A stretch of 64,000 bases of DNA from Aeromicrobium endophyticum. GTDB lineage: Bacteria; Actinomycetota; Actinomycetes; Propionibacteriales; Nocardioidaceae. The DNA is taken from contig NZ_QUBR01000001.1 in NCBI RefSeq assembly GCF_003586285.1, forward strand, positions 558,001 to 622,000. Reading direction: 5' to 3'. The position numbers were made by a program, and so were the translations under genes. The number at the start of each line of letters is the position of its first letter. Within the stretch, counting starts at the first letter, position 1. This document shows, piece by piece, positions 20,085 to 28,432 of this stretch. Below the pieces are notes generated by a model, which searched no databases, had not been told where the DNA came from, and saw only the letters and a program-made list of their open reading frames with translations.

Positions 20085-20762
20085 TCAGGCCCCCGCCTGC
20101 TGGCGGAGCCCGGCCAGCAGCATGTCGAGACCCGACCGGAAGACGTCCACGTCGTCGTGGCGCTCGAACTCGTCGACGATCTGGTGGATGAACGGGAACT
20201 CGTCGGCGTCGAAGGCACGCCACCCGTCGGCGAACGCCTTCATGAACTCGGCCGGCTCGAGGCCGCTCTCGAAGAACTCCCGCGGAGGCGGCTGCGCCAT
20301 GTCGACCGCGACGCCGACGACGTAGCTGATGATCGACGAGACCGCGTGGAACCTCTGCTTCGGGCTGAGGTCGAGCGTCATCAGCTGCTGGCCCAGCCGC
20401 TCGAAGATCCTGATCGAGTTGGTCTGGACGCTGGTGTTGCGCATCAGGTAGTTGCCGAGCCACGGCCGGCGCACCATCTCCTCGAACATCGCCAGGGAGA
20501 CGGCCCGGACGTTGCCGATCGGGTCGGGACCGTCGACGAGCGCGTCCGTCTCGGCCAGGACACGGCCCATGACCTCGTCGGTGGCGCGGTCGAGCAGCTC
20601 CTCCCTGCTGGAGACGTACCAGTAGATGCTGCCCACGCCGCCGCCCAGACGCGTGGCGAGGGCGCGGAACGTCAGCGCTCCCTCACCCGACTCGTCGAGC
20701 AGGTCGATCGTGGCCTCGACGACGTTCTCGAGCGAGTGCGAGACGCGTTTGCGGGGGGCCAT
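20085..20762 (-). CDS. TetR family regulator of the divergent MFS pump
   Basis: The 225-residue regulator carries the helix-turn-helix ENVVEATIDLLDESGEGALTFRALATRLGGGVGSIYWYVSSREEL near its start and a tetracycline-repressor-like C-terminal ligand domain. ATG 20762 (MAPRKRV) has an SD-like GGATGG 5 nt upstream; an alternative ATG is at 20771. It is divergent from the MFS gene across a gap holding three copies of a 15-bp palindrome. Confidence 0.85.
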   Translation of the reverse strand: MAPRKRVSHSLENVVEATIDLLDESGEGALTFRALATRLGGGVGSIYWYVSSREELLDRATDEVMGRVLAETDALVDGPDPIGNVRAVSLAMFEEMVRRPWLGNYLMRNTSVQTNSIRIFERLGQQLMTLDLSPKQRFHAVSSIISYVVGVAVDMAQPPPREFFESGLEPAEFMKAFADGWRAFDADEFPFIHQIVDEFERHDDVDVFRSGLDMLLAGLRQQAGA

Positions 20763-20793
20763 GAGCACCATCCAATCACGACGTTGCGGATTA

Positions 20794-20846
20794 TCGAACA
20801 GTGTTCTATTGTTTCGAACGACGTTCGAGAGTCGAACATCGTTCGA
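20794..20846. promoter_or_regulatory. Three 15-bp operator-like palindromes between TetR and MFS genes
   Basis: TCGAAC-3 nt-GTTCGA sites lie at 20814-20828 and 20832-20846. A degenerate copy, TCGAAC-AGT-GTTCTA, is at 20794-20808. Their start-to-start spacing is 20 and 18 bp, about two helical turns, which would allow three repressor dimers on one face of the DNA. The spacer is 3 nt, so these are not the 16-bp actinobacterial LexA box. Confidence 0.65.
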
Positions 20847-20862
20847 TGAAGGAGGTGTCGCG

Positions 20863-22341
20863 ATGAGTGACACGACCGCAGCCACACCCGCACCCGGCGG
20901 GAGCGCCCCGCCCTCGGCCGGCTACCCCTCGCTGCGCGCCGCAGCCTTCCCCCTGGCCGCGCTCTGCCTGGCCTTCTTCGTCGAGATGGTCGACAACACC
21001 CTGCTCTCGATCGCGCTGCCGACCATCGCGCGCGACCTCGGCAGCGGCACGACCGCGCTGCAGTGGGTGACCGGCGCCTACTCCCTGACGTTCGGCGGCC
21101 TGCTGCTCACGGCGGGCTCCGCGGCCGACCGGCTCGGACGTCGCCGGGTGCTGCTGACCGGCCTGACCGCGTTCGGCATCATCAGCCTCGGCGCCATCGT
21201 GGTCTCGTCGACCGGCGAGCTCATCGCCCTGCGCGCCGTGCTCGGGCTGGCCGCGGCCATGATGGCGCCCGTCACGATGTCGCTGGTCTTCCGCCTGTTC
21301 GACGACGAGGCCCTGCGCATGCGTGCCATCACGGTCGTGATGATCGTCGGCATGTCGGGCTTCGTGCTCGGCCCCCTGCTCGGCGGCACGGCGCTGGCAC
21401 ACGTCGGGTGGGAGTGGCTGCTGATCGTCAACGCGCCCATCGCCGCGATCGCGATCATCGGCGTGCGGCTCGGCGTGCCGCCCGACCGCCCGGAGGACCT
21501 GACCGACGACGCCCCCGACCTTCCGGGCGCCGTGCTGAGCATCGCCGCGATCGGCCTGGCCTGCTACACCCTGACCAGTGGCGTCGACCACGGCTGGCTG
21601 GCTGCCTCCACGATCGCCTCCGCCCTCGGTGCCGTCGCAGCGGCCATCTCGTTCGTGCGGCACGAGCGACGCTCCGCCGCCCCGATGCTCGACCTGGGAC
21701 TGTTCTCGAACGGCCCCGTGCGCGGTGCTGCGATCGCGCAGATCGGCACGTCGATCGCGATGGCCGGCGTGCTGTTCGGGCTGATCCTGCACTTCCAGTA
21801 CGCCTACGGATGGAGCCCCGTCCGGGCCGGTCTGGCCAATCTGCCGCTGATCGTCACGATGATCGCGGCGACCCCGTTCTCGGAGTGGCTCGCCCGGCGG
21901 TACGGCCACCGCATCGCCTGCCTGGTCGGCGCGGTGCTGCTCGGCGGATCGCTCGGCGGGATGGCCTGGGGCGTCGAGCACGGCTACCTCGCGATCGCCG
22001 CGGCCATGGTCGTGATGACGGTCGGGCTGCGCACCGTCATGACGATCTGTGCCATCGCCCTGGTCAGCGCCATGCCGGCCAACCGCACGACGATCGGCGC
22101 CGCGCTCAACGACACCGCCCAGGAGGTGGGCACCAGCATCGGCACCGCGATCATCGGCACGCTCATCGCGGTGCTCGTGTCGTCGCACCTGCCTGCTGGC
22201 ACGTGGAGCACCGACATGGTCGACTCGTACTTCCACGGCGAGCGCATCGCCTACGCGGCGCTCGCGGTGGTCGTGGGACTCGTCGCCGCAGCCGGCGCGC
22301 TCATGCTGACCGACTCACGGGTCGCCGACGAGCCGCACTGA
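20863..22341 (+). CDS. MFS transporter, DHA2 (14-helix, EmrB/QacA) drug efflux type
   Basis: This 492-residue permease has about 14 membrane helices. Motif A appears as GSAADRLGRRRVLLTG. DNTLLSIALPTIARDLG in helix 1, with an acidic residue, is typical of the DHA2 family, and the motif C-like GFVLGPLLGGTAL is also present. GGAGGT at 20850-20855 supports ATG 20863. It probably exports a hydrophobic or cationic compound by proton antiport and is controlled by the divergent TetR. Confidence 0.88.
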   Translation: MSDTTAATPAPGGSAPPSAGYPSLRAAAFPLAALCLAFFVEMVDNTLLSIALPTIARDLGSGTTALQWVTGAYSLTFGGLLLTAGSAADRLGRRRVLLTGLTAFGIISLGAIVVSSTGELIALRAVLGLAAAMMAPVTMSLVFRLFDDEALRMRAITVVMIVGMSGFVLGPLLGGTALAHVGWEWLLIVNAPIAAIAIIGVRLGVPPDRPEDLTDDAPDLPGAVLSIAAIGLACYTLTSGVDHGWLAASTIASALGAVAAAISFVRHERRSAAPMLDLGLFSNGPVRGAAIAQIGTSIAMAGVLFGLILHFQYAYGWSPVRAGLANLPLIVTMIAATPFSEWLARRYGHRIACLVGAVLLGGSLGGMAWGVEHGYLAIAAAMVVMTVGLRTVMTICAIALVSAMPANRTTIGAALNDTAQEVGTSIGTAIIGTLIAVLVSSHLPAGTWSTDMVDSYFHGERIAYAALAVVVGLVAAAGALMLTDSRVADEPH

Positions 22342-22353
22342 CCGTCGAGAAGG

Positions 22354-22369
22354 CTAAGCAAGCGCTTAG
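22354..22369. promoter_or_regulatory. 16-bp palindrome upstream of the quinone oxidoreductase gene
   Basis: CTAAGC-AAGC-GCTTAG is a perfect 6-4-6 inverted repeat 21 nt before the ATG at 22391. It resembles TetR-family operators seen before actinobacterial oxidoreductase and acyl-CoA genes. The regulator is not adjacent. Confidence 0.5.
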
Positions 22370-22390
22370 GGATGCGCTATCGTCGGCGAC

Positions 22391-23350
22391 ATGAAGGCGA
22401 TACAGATCACGTCCCTCGACGGTCCCGAAGCGCTCGAGCTGCTCGACGTCCCCGAGCCCGTGGCCGGAGAGGGTCAGGTGCTGATCCGCGTGCGCGCGGC
22501 GGGCGTCGCGTTCCCCGAGGTGCTGCAGTCGCGCGGCCTCTACCAGATGAAGCCCGAGCTGCCGTTCACGCCGGGCGCCGAGATCGCGGGCGAGGTCGTG
22601 ACCGCCCCCGAGGGATCGGGCTTCGCGCCCGGCGACCGCGTCGCGGCCCTGTGCCTGCTGGGCGGCTTCGCCGAGCTCGCCGTGGCACCCGTCGGCGAGA
22701 CCTTCGCCCTCCCCGACGCCGTCAGCTACGAGCAGGGCGCGTCGATCATCTTCAACTACGGCACCGCCTACTTCGCGCTCGTTGAGCGCGGCGGTCTGCA
22801 GCCCGGCGAGTCGGTGCTGGTACAGGGCGCCGCGGGCGGCATCGGCACGGCGGCGATCCAGGTGGCCAAGGCCTTCGGCGCGGGGCGCGTCGTGGCCGTG
22901 GCGTCGACGCCCGAGAAGGGAGCCGTGGCGCTCGAGGCCGGGGCCGACGAGTTCGTGCTGGCCGACGGCTTCAAGGACGCCGTCGTCGCCGGCGGCAAGG
23001 TCGACATCGTGGTCGACCCCGTGGGCGGCGACCGCTTCACCGACTCGCTGCGGTGCCTCGCCGACGACGGTCGGCTGCTCGTGATCGGCTTCACGGCCGG
23101 TGACATCCCGACCGTCAAGGTCAACCGCCTGCTGCTCAACAACGTGTCGGTCGTGGGCGTCGGATGGGGCGCCTACGTGCTCCAGCGTCCGGGGCACATC
23201 GCCGGCGAGTGGGCCGCAATGGAGCCGCACCTGGCCAGCGGGGCGCTCTCGCCGGTCGTCGGCCCGACGTTCCCGCTCGCCGAGGCGTCCGCCGCCCTGC
23301 TCACCCTCGACGAGCGTCGCGCGACCGGCAAGGTGCTGCTGACGCCCTAG
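22391..23350 (+). CDS. NADPH:quinone oxidoreductase family protein (MDR superfamily)
   Basis: The 319-residue zinc-free medium-chain dehydrogenase/reductase is related to QorA. The N-terminal GroES-like domain includes AGVAFPEVLQSRGLYQMKPELPF. The nucleotide-binding motif is VLVQGAAGGIGTAAIQVAKAFGA. The conserved VDIVVDPVGGDRF segment follows. No catalytic zinc ligands are seen. Regulation may act at the palindrome just upstream. Confidence 0.88.
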   Translation: MKAIQITSLDGPEALELLDVPEPVAGEGQVLIRVRAAGVAFPEVLQSRGLYQMKPELPFTPGAEIAGEVVTAPEGSGFAPGDRVAALCLLGGFAELAVAPVGETFALPDAVSYEQGASIIFNYGTAYFALVERGGLQPGESVLVQGAAGGIGTAAIQVAKAFGAGRVVAVASTPEKGAVALEAGADEFVLADGFKDAVVAGGKVDIVVDPVGGDRFTDSLRCLADDGRLLVIGFTAGDIPTVKVNRLLLNNVSVVGVGWGAYVLQRPGHIAGEWAAMEPHLASGALSPVVGPTFPLAEASAALLTLDERRATGKVLLTP

Positions 23351-23370
23351 CGCGATCTCGTCCCGAGCGG

Positions 23371-23420
23371 CGGTGGATGATCCACCGAATGGCGCCGAAA
23401 TCCGCGCTATTCGGTGGAAG
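23371..23420. repeat. Dispersed 50-bp intergenic repeat, copy 1
   Basis: The block contains GGTGGATGATCCACCGAATG and, further on, CTATTCGGTGGAAG. Read on the other strand it matches 31309-31356 over most of its length (CTCCACCGAATA, GCG-ATTTC, CGG, GGTGG, CATCCACC). The element contains internal TCCACCGAAT / ATTCGGTGGA palindromic arms. Confidence 0.6.
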
Positions 23421-23467
23421 ACGCACCGCTCCGGGCGTTCGGTGGAGAACTCACCGCTCCTGCGGCG

Positions 23468-23977
23468 TCACTCCAGCGCGGCTCGGGTGATGAAGGCGAG
23501 CTGGGCGGTCTTGTCGGGCAGCTGGACGACGTCGCCGCGCTGCAGGCCGATCCGCTCGGCCCGCGCGATCGAGGCCGCGTTGCGGACGTCGGGCTCGGCC
23601 ACGATGCGCCGCACCGCGGGATCGGCCAGCACGACGCCGAGCAGGTACATCGCCAGCCGCCCGGTGAACCCCGGCTCGGGCACGTCCGCTGGGGCCACGA
23701 ACAGGTGGCAGCCGACGTCGCCCTCCTGCACGTCGTACGTCTCGCCCACCGGGTCGTGCGCCGGCTGGTACGTCTGGAAGATCGCGACCGGCAGGTCGTC
23801 GCGATGCACGAGGTAGGCGTGGTGGGTCGTCAGCCCGTCGAGGAACGTGTAGACCTCGCCGACCTCGTCGCGGGTGTACGTCGTCATGCCCCAGAACTCG
23901 GCCCTCGGCTCCGTCACCCACGCGTGCAGCAGGTCGAGGTCCGCGACCGGGTCGACGGGGCGGTGCGTGAAGGTCAT
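23468..23977 (-). CDS. GNAT acyltransferase, siderophore (DesC/RhbD-like), probable DesH-type
   Basis: The 169-residue acyltransferase is clearly paralogous to the N-terminal domain of the DesC-DesD fusion at 26090-28432. Shared landmarks are LHAWVTEPRAEFWGM, the GDVGCHLFVAP strand, and AEPDVRNAASIARAERIG. Family members acylate N-hydroxydiamines during hydroxamate siderophore synthesis. ATG 23977 overlaps the penicillin acylase stop (ATGA), and AGGAGA precedes it. A second acyltransferase next to a penicillin acylase suggests a different acyl donor, for example an aromatic one; this is inference. Confidence 0.8.
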   Translation of the reverse strand: MTFTHRPVDPVADLDLLHAWVTEPRAEFWGMTTYTRDEVGEVYTFLDGLTTHHAYLVHRDDLPVAIFQTYQPAHDPVGETYDVQEGDVGCHLFVAPADVPEPGFTGRLAMYLLGVVLADPAVRRIVAEPDVRNAASIARAERIGLQRGDVVQLPDKTAQLAFITRAALE

Positions 23978-25953
23978 GCGGTCTCCTGGGCAGGGTCGTC
24001 TCGGGCCGGGTCGTCTCGGGCCGGCACGGGCACGAGTCGCCCGGCGACCCAGTGCTCGAGCTGGTCGTGGTGGTGCGGGTCCGACGGGTCCTCGGACGTC
24101 CCGAGCGGGACGATCCACCGACTGGCGTCGCGGTCGGCGAGGTCCCACACGTAGCGCGCGACAGGCCCTCGCAGAACGCTATCGGTGACGCCCGGGACGC
24201 TCGACGTCGACAGGACGCACTCGGTGTCGCCCGACATCGCCACCGCGGGGACACCCGCCGGAGCCCAGACGTGCGTCGAACCCCACGAGTCGGGGACGCC
24301 TGAAAGGGCCACCTCGTCGAGGGCATCACCCGCGAGCGCCGCCAGGTCGATGCCCCACGGCGTGGGGGTGCGGCCCAGCAGGCGGTCGAGCTCCTGCCCG
24401 AGGCGGCCGGTCAGGTCGACCCACGGGTCGAACAACGCCGGGTACGGCGACGGCTCCCTGAGGGCGGCGAACGCCGGCTGGTCGGCGAGCCGCCGCACCA
24501 GAGCCCCACGGACGGCCGCGAACGCAGCAGCGCCCGGGCTGCCCGCCTCCATGCGCACGTCCCACGCGAGGACGTCCGCTCGCAACCGCTGCGCTGCCTC
24601 ACCGAGGCCGTCGACGCGCTCGAGCAGCGCTCGCAACGGCGTCGCCGGGGCCAGCTCGGTGTCGACGTGGAACGCTGCCGCATCGTCGGCCGTCAGGTCG
24701 TCACGGCCGTCCAGCAGCGCCCGCAGACGCTCGGCCCGGTGGGGCGGGGCGAACTCGTGGCCGATGGCGTCGCTCTCGGGCCCGCGGCGCTCGTTGGCCG
24801 TCACCAGCACCTCGCCGGGCCCGACCTCGGTGGACGGCAGCGGGTCGACCCAGCCCGTCCAGGCGTGCTGCTCGTCCCGCCGAGGGACGCGTCCGGCGAC
24901 ACGGTAGAGCGCCCGGCCCGTGCGGTCGGCCGTCACGACGTTGTTGACCGGGAGGACCCACCGGTCGAGGGCACGGTCGACGTCGTCGACGGACGTCGCG
25001 CGCAGCAGCGGGATGATCGCCCCGAACCCGAGGTCGCGGCCGACGCGGGCCGTCGTGCGCAGGCTGAGGCCTTCGCCCTGGTCGGGCCCGCCGATCACCA
25101 CCGGGCCCTGCCGCGTCACGACGATCTCGACCGCCAGCGGATCGGCTCCGCGGACGTCGATCGACTCCGTCCGGACGTCGGCGGCGTACCAGCCCTCGGC
25201 CCCGCGGGCCTCGACCCCGTCGCCGGTGCGCCGCAGCTGCTCGACGAACAGGTCCTCGTAGTCGGCCATCGCGTTGGTGATGGCCCATGCGACGTCGCCC
25301 GCGTGCGCGAAGTGCTGGACGCCCGGCACCCCCGGGAACGCCAGGCCCACCACGTCGACGTCCGGGCAGACCAGCCGCACCTGCTGGTAGACGCCCGGCG
25401 ACTCCAGCACGCGGTGCGGGTCGCCGGCGATCAGCGGGCTGCCGCTCGCGGTGCGTCCCCCGCCCGCGACCCACGCGTTGCTGCCCGACAGCGCCGGGCC
25501 CTCGCCGCCGATCAGGTCGAGCGCGTCGTCGCCCAGCGCCGCGACGACCCGCGCGCGCCAGAGCTTGGTCGGGAAGGCGCCGAACAGCACGTGCTGCACC
25601 AGGAAGATGCCCATCGGGGTCCACGGTGCCCACGTGCCGGGCTGGCGCTGGTGGTGGGCGAGCCCCGCCTCGACACCTGCGACGTAGGCCGCACAGAACC
25701 GCTGCGTCGCGGTGTCGGTGCGCCCGAAGCACTCGCGCGCCGTCTCGGCCAGCAGCGAGCGCCGCGCGAAGGCGTCCCAGTCGGCCCCCGCGATGCCGCG
25801 CACCTCGGCGGTCCTCCCCTCGGCGTGCAGCCGGTCCAGCTCGATCTGCCCGCCGCGGTCGGCGGCCGTGGCCCGTCCCTGCTCGAAGGCCAGGTCGTCG
25901 ATCGACGTGCCACGGATCGTCGGCACCCCGAAGGCGTCCCGCGAGACGGTCAC
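23974..25953 (-). CDS. Penicillin acylase family protein in the siderophore locus (DesG-like)
   Basis: The 659-residue protein is of the N-terminal nucleophile hydrolase class. Family precursors cleave themselves at a serine, here the GSNAW motif with Ser158, separating an alpha part (1-157) from the beta part. The N-terminus DAFGVPTIRGTSIDDLAFEQG and later PVNNVVTADRTG are typical. No signal peptide is visible, unlike periplasmic penicillin G acylases, so it probably acts in the cytoplasm. It overlaps the extra acyltransferase gene and lies after the des genes across a repeat. As I recall, desG (penicillin amidase) and desH (acyltransferase) accompany some Streptomyces desferrioxamine clusters that make aryl-capped ferrioxamines. 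GTG start at 25953. Confidence 0.82.
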   Translation of the reverse strand: MTVSRDAFGVPTIRGTSIDDLAFEQGRATAADRGGQIELDRLHAEGRTAEVRGIAGADWDAFARRSLLAETARECFGRTDTATQRFCAAYVAGVEAGLAHHQRQPGTWAPWTPMGIFLVQHVLFGAFPTKLWRARVVAALGDDALDLIGGEGPALSGSNAWVAGGGRTASGSPLIAGDPHRVLESPGVYQQVRLVCPDVDVVGLAFPGVPGVQHFAHAGDVAWAITNAMADYEDLFVEQLRRTGDGVEARGAEGWYAADVRTESIDVRGADPLAVEIVVTRQGPVVIGGPDQGEGLSLRTTARVGRDLGFGAIIPLLRATSVDDVDRALDRWVLPVNNVVTADRTGRALYRVAGRVPRRDEQHAWTGWVDPLPSTEVGPGEVLVTANERRGPESDAIGHEFAPPHRAERLRALLDGRDDLTADDAAAFHVDTELAPATPLRALLERVDGLGEAAQRLRADVLAWDVRMEAGSPGAAAFAAVRGALVRRLADQPAFAALREPSPYPALFDPWVDLTGRLGQELDRLLGRTPTPWGIDLAALAGDALDEVALSGVPDSWGSTHVWAPAGVPAVAMSGDTECVLSTSSVPGVTDSVLRGPVARYVWDLADRDASRWIVPLGTSEDPSDPHHHDQLEHWVAGRLVPVPARDDPARDDPAQETA

Positions 25954-25969
25954 AGCGCCAGACCCCGGT

Positions 25970-26085
25970 CGCCAGGGAGGCCGCCCGCGGCCGACCGTGA
26001 GCGGAGCGAGGCGATGTGACGCAGGTCTGATCGCAAGAGTTCGCCTCGGGCTCCGCCCTCACGGTCGCTCCGCTCCCTGGCGAAC
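25970..26085. repeat. Long intergenic inverted-ended repeat, copy B
   Basis: The 116-bp element starts with CGCCAGGGAGGCCGCC and ends with CGCTCCCTGGCGAAC, matching copy A at 10431-10578 at both ends and in the internal GCGGCCGACCGTGAGCGGAG and GCCTCGGGCTCCGC blocks. It lies between desCD and the penicillin acylase gene and could act as a hairpin that reduces read-through. Confidence 0.75.
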
Positions 26086-26089
26086 GTCA

Positions 26090-28432
26090 TCACGGTCGGA
26101 ACCGCGCGATCGGGTTGACCAGCGTGCCGGCGAAGAGCAGCGAGTCGGCCTGGTCGGCGAGGTTGACCATCTGACGAGTGTCGCGCAGCTGGAGCCGGTT
26201 GAGGCACGAGTGCGCGAACTCCGGCGCGAACAGGTCGATGCGCTCGAACGCCTCGGCCAGCTCGGGGTGGTCGGCCTGGTGCTCGCGGATCGTCGCGGCG
26301 ACGAGCGACCAGAAGTCGTCGGTGGACATCAGCCCGTCCTCGGCGAGGATCGCGGCCAGGAAGCGCAGGAAGCCGTCGAAGACGTCGGTCAGCACCGAGA
26401 GCGCCTTGACCTCGGCCGGGACGTCCGCACGGATGCGTTCGACGTTCGCGGGCAGCTCGAGGTCGCCCATCACGGCGACCTCCTCGCCGATGTCCTTCAT
26501 CAGCACCCGCGTCGGCACGTGCCCGTCGAGCACCATGATGAGGTTCTCGCCGTGCGGCATGAAGGCCAGCTCGTAGCGGTGCAGGCAGTGCACGACGGGC
26601 CGGACGTACGCGCGCAGGTAGCGCCGCACCCACGCGTGGGGGTCGAGTCCCGACGCCCGGATCAGGGCGACGGCGTACGACGCGCCGTCGCGGTCGCGGT
26701 GCAGCAGCGAGGCCATCGTGGCGAGTCGTTCCTCGCCGGCGAGCCGCTGCTCGGGGCTCTCGCGCCAGAGCGCGGCGAGCATCTTGGTGTACGCGGACGG
26801 GGTGCCGAGGCGGTGGTACGCGTCGCCGGTGTAGCCGATCGCCGCGCGCTCGCGCAGCACGCCGAACCCCGTGGCACCGAGCTCGTCGTCGGAGTCGACC
26901 AGGCCGGCCACCCAGTCGTTGATCGCCGGGGTCGCACGCATGTAGCGGGGCGACAGGCCGCGCATGAAGCCCATGTTCTGGATCGACAGCGCCGTCTTGA
27001 CGTAGTGGCGCTCTCGGCGGGACGTGTTGAAGTACGTGCGGATCGACTGCTGCGCCTGGTACTCGTCGTCGCCGTGGCCCAGCAGCACGAGGTCGCCGCG
27101 GCCGAGGTCGGCCGCGAAGGTGATCGCGATCTTGTGCTCCCACTGCCACGGGTGCACCGGGATCATCAGGTAGTCGGACGGGTCGAGGCCGCGCTCGCGC
27201 AGGCGCGCGGCGAAGCGCCGGCGCGTGGCGGCGTCGAGCTCGTCGGCGTAGAACGAGTCCTCGCGCATCCCCTCCCCCAACGACAGGTGCGCCAGGCCAC
27301 GGCGCGCCGCGACCCACACGAGCGCGAAGCGCGAGCCCGTCTCCGGCGCGTACGCCTCGTAGTCGGTGAGCGAGAAGCCGATGCGGCCGTTGTTGGCGAC
27401 GAAGGCCGGATGCCCCTCGGTCATCGCGGCCTCGACGGCCTGGAAGTCGGCGCCGACGAGGTCGCGCGACGTGACCGTGCTGTGCACGTGCTTCCAGGCC
27501 GATCCGGCCAGCGTGCTGCTGATCTCCTCGAGGTACGTGGGCAGCAGCTCGTCGGGGATGCCCAACGCCTCGGCGTGCTCGGCGACGAACGCGAGGGCGT
27601 CGACCTCCGCGGCCTCGCCGTCCACCGTGCGCCGGATCGTCCACGGACCGACGACCCAGTGGTCGAGGTCGTACCGGTGGGCGTGGAAGACGTAGTGCGA
27701 GCGGCCGTCGGGCGAGACGAGCTCGTGGTCGGCGCCCAGCGGACGCGGATCGATCAGCCGCTCGTGGGCGAACTCGCCGATCGCCTTGGCCACCAGCAGG
27801 TGGTGGGCCCGGCGCATCGGCTCGTCCGTCAGGTGGTCGGCGGCCACGGCCGTGCCGCGCCGTCCCCCGGCCAGGGCACTGGCCTCGAAGGCCTCCCGCG
27901 TGCAGATGCTCAGGGCGGCGACCTTGTCGGACAGCGCCACCTGACCCAGAATTTCGAAGCCGGCTGCGGCGTTGAGCGCGGCGATGCGGTCGTTGCGGAC
28001 GTCGGGCTCGACCACGACGCGCTGGCGGCGCGGGTCGTCGAGGCACAGCTCCATGACGGTGCGGAACACCGCCGAGGTGAACCCGCTGCGCGGACGGTCG
28101 GTGGGCGCGACGAGCACGTGCATACCGATGTCGCCGAGCCGCCAGTCGTAGCGGCCGGCCAGCTCGCTGTGCTCGGGGTCGTAGGTCTCGGCGAGGAAGG
28201 CGGGGGTGCCGTCGACCCGCCCTAGCCAGGCGTCGTGGTGCGGGTCGGCGACGATCGCGGCGTACGCGTCCCACACGTCCTGCGAGCTGGCGTGCTGCAT
28301 GCCCCAGAACACCGAGCGCGGGTGCGTGACCCAGGCATGCAGCACGTCGCCGTCGCGGTCGACGTCGACGGGCTCGATCGTGATGCGGCCGATCTCGGTC
28401 TGGCGCGACAGCAGCACGTCCGCGGCGGTCAT
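26090..28432 (-). CDS. desD: Fused siderophore acyltransferase and NIS synthetase (DesC-DesD)
   Basis: This is a 780-residue two-domain protein. Residues 1 to about 185 form a GNAT domain (LHAWVTHPRSVFWGM, GDIGMHVLVAP, VEPDVRNDRIAALN) that acylates N-hydroxycadaverine-type substrates. The remainder is an IucA/IucC NIS synthetase (PRPLGADHELVSPDGRSHYVF, GHPAFVANNGRIGFS, IPVHPWQWEHKI, VKTALSIQNMGFMRGLSPRY) that joins and cyclises the hydroxamate units with ATP. In the classical desferrioxamine cluster these are separate desC and desD. ATG 28432 overlaps the desB stop (ATGA). It is the last gene of the desABCD unit. Confidence 0.92.
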   Translation of the reverse strand: MTAADVLLSRQTEIGRITIEPVDVDRDGDVLHAWVTHPRSVFWGMQHASSQDVWDAYAAIVADPHHDAWLGRVDGTPAFLAETYDPEHSELAGRYDWRLGDIGMHVLVAPTDRPRSGFTSAVFRTVMELCLDDPRRQRVVVEPDVRNDRIAALNAAAGFEILGQVALSDKVAALSICTREAFEASALAGGRRGTAVAADHLTDEPMRRAHHLLVAKAIGEFAHERLIDPRPLGADHELVSPDGRSHYVFHAHRYDLDHWVVGPWTIRRTVDGEAAEVDALAFVAEHAEALGIPDELLPTYLEEISSTLAGSAWKHVHSTVTSRDLVGADFQAVEAAMTEGHPAFVANNGRIGFSLTDYEAYAPETGSRFALVWVAARRGLAHLSLGEGMREDSFYADELDAATRRRFAARLRERGLDPSDYLMIPVHPWQWEHKIAITFAADLGRGDLVLLGHGDDEYQAQQSIRTYFNTSRRERHYVKTALSIQNMGFMRGLSPRYMRATPAINDWVAGLVDSDDELGATGFGVLRERAAIGYTGDAYHRLGTPSAYTKMLAALWRESPEQRLAGEERLATMASLLHRDRDGASYAVALIRASGLDPHAWVRRYLRAYVRPVVHCLHRYELAFMPHGENLIMVLDGHVPTRVLMKDIGEEVAVMGDLELPANVERIRADVPAEVKALSVLTDVFDGFLRFLAAILAEDGLMSTDDFWSLVAATIREHQADHPELAEAFERIDLFAPEFAHSCLNRLQLRDTRQMVNLADQADSLLFAGTLVNPIARFRP

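Noticed and set aside
20814-20846. LexA/SOS boxes before the MFS gene
   Set aside because: Actinobacterial LexA boxes have a 4-nt spacer between TCGAAC and GTTCGA; these have 3 nt and sit between a TetR gene and its pump.
23371-23460. CRISPR-like repeats (GGTGGA/TCCACC units)
   Set aside because: Units are not evenly spaced, spacers are not of constant length and no cas gene is in the window; it is a dispersed palindromic element.
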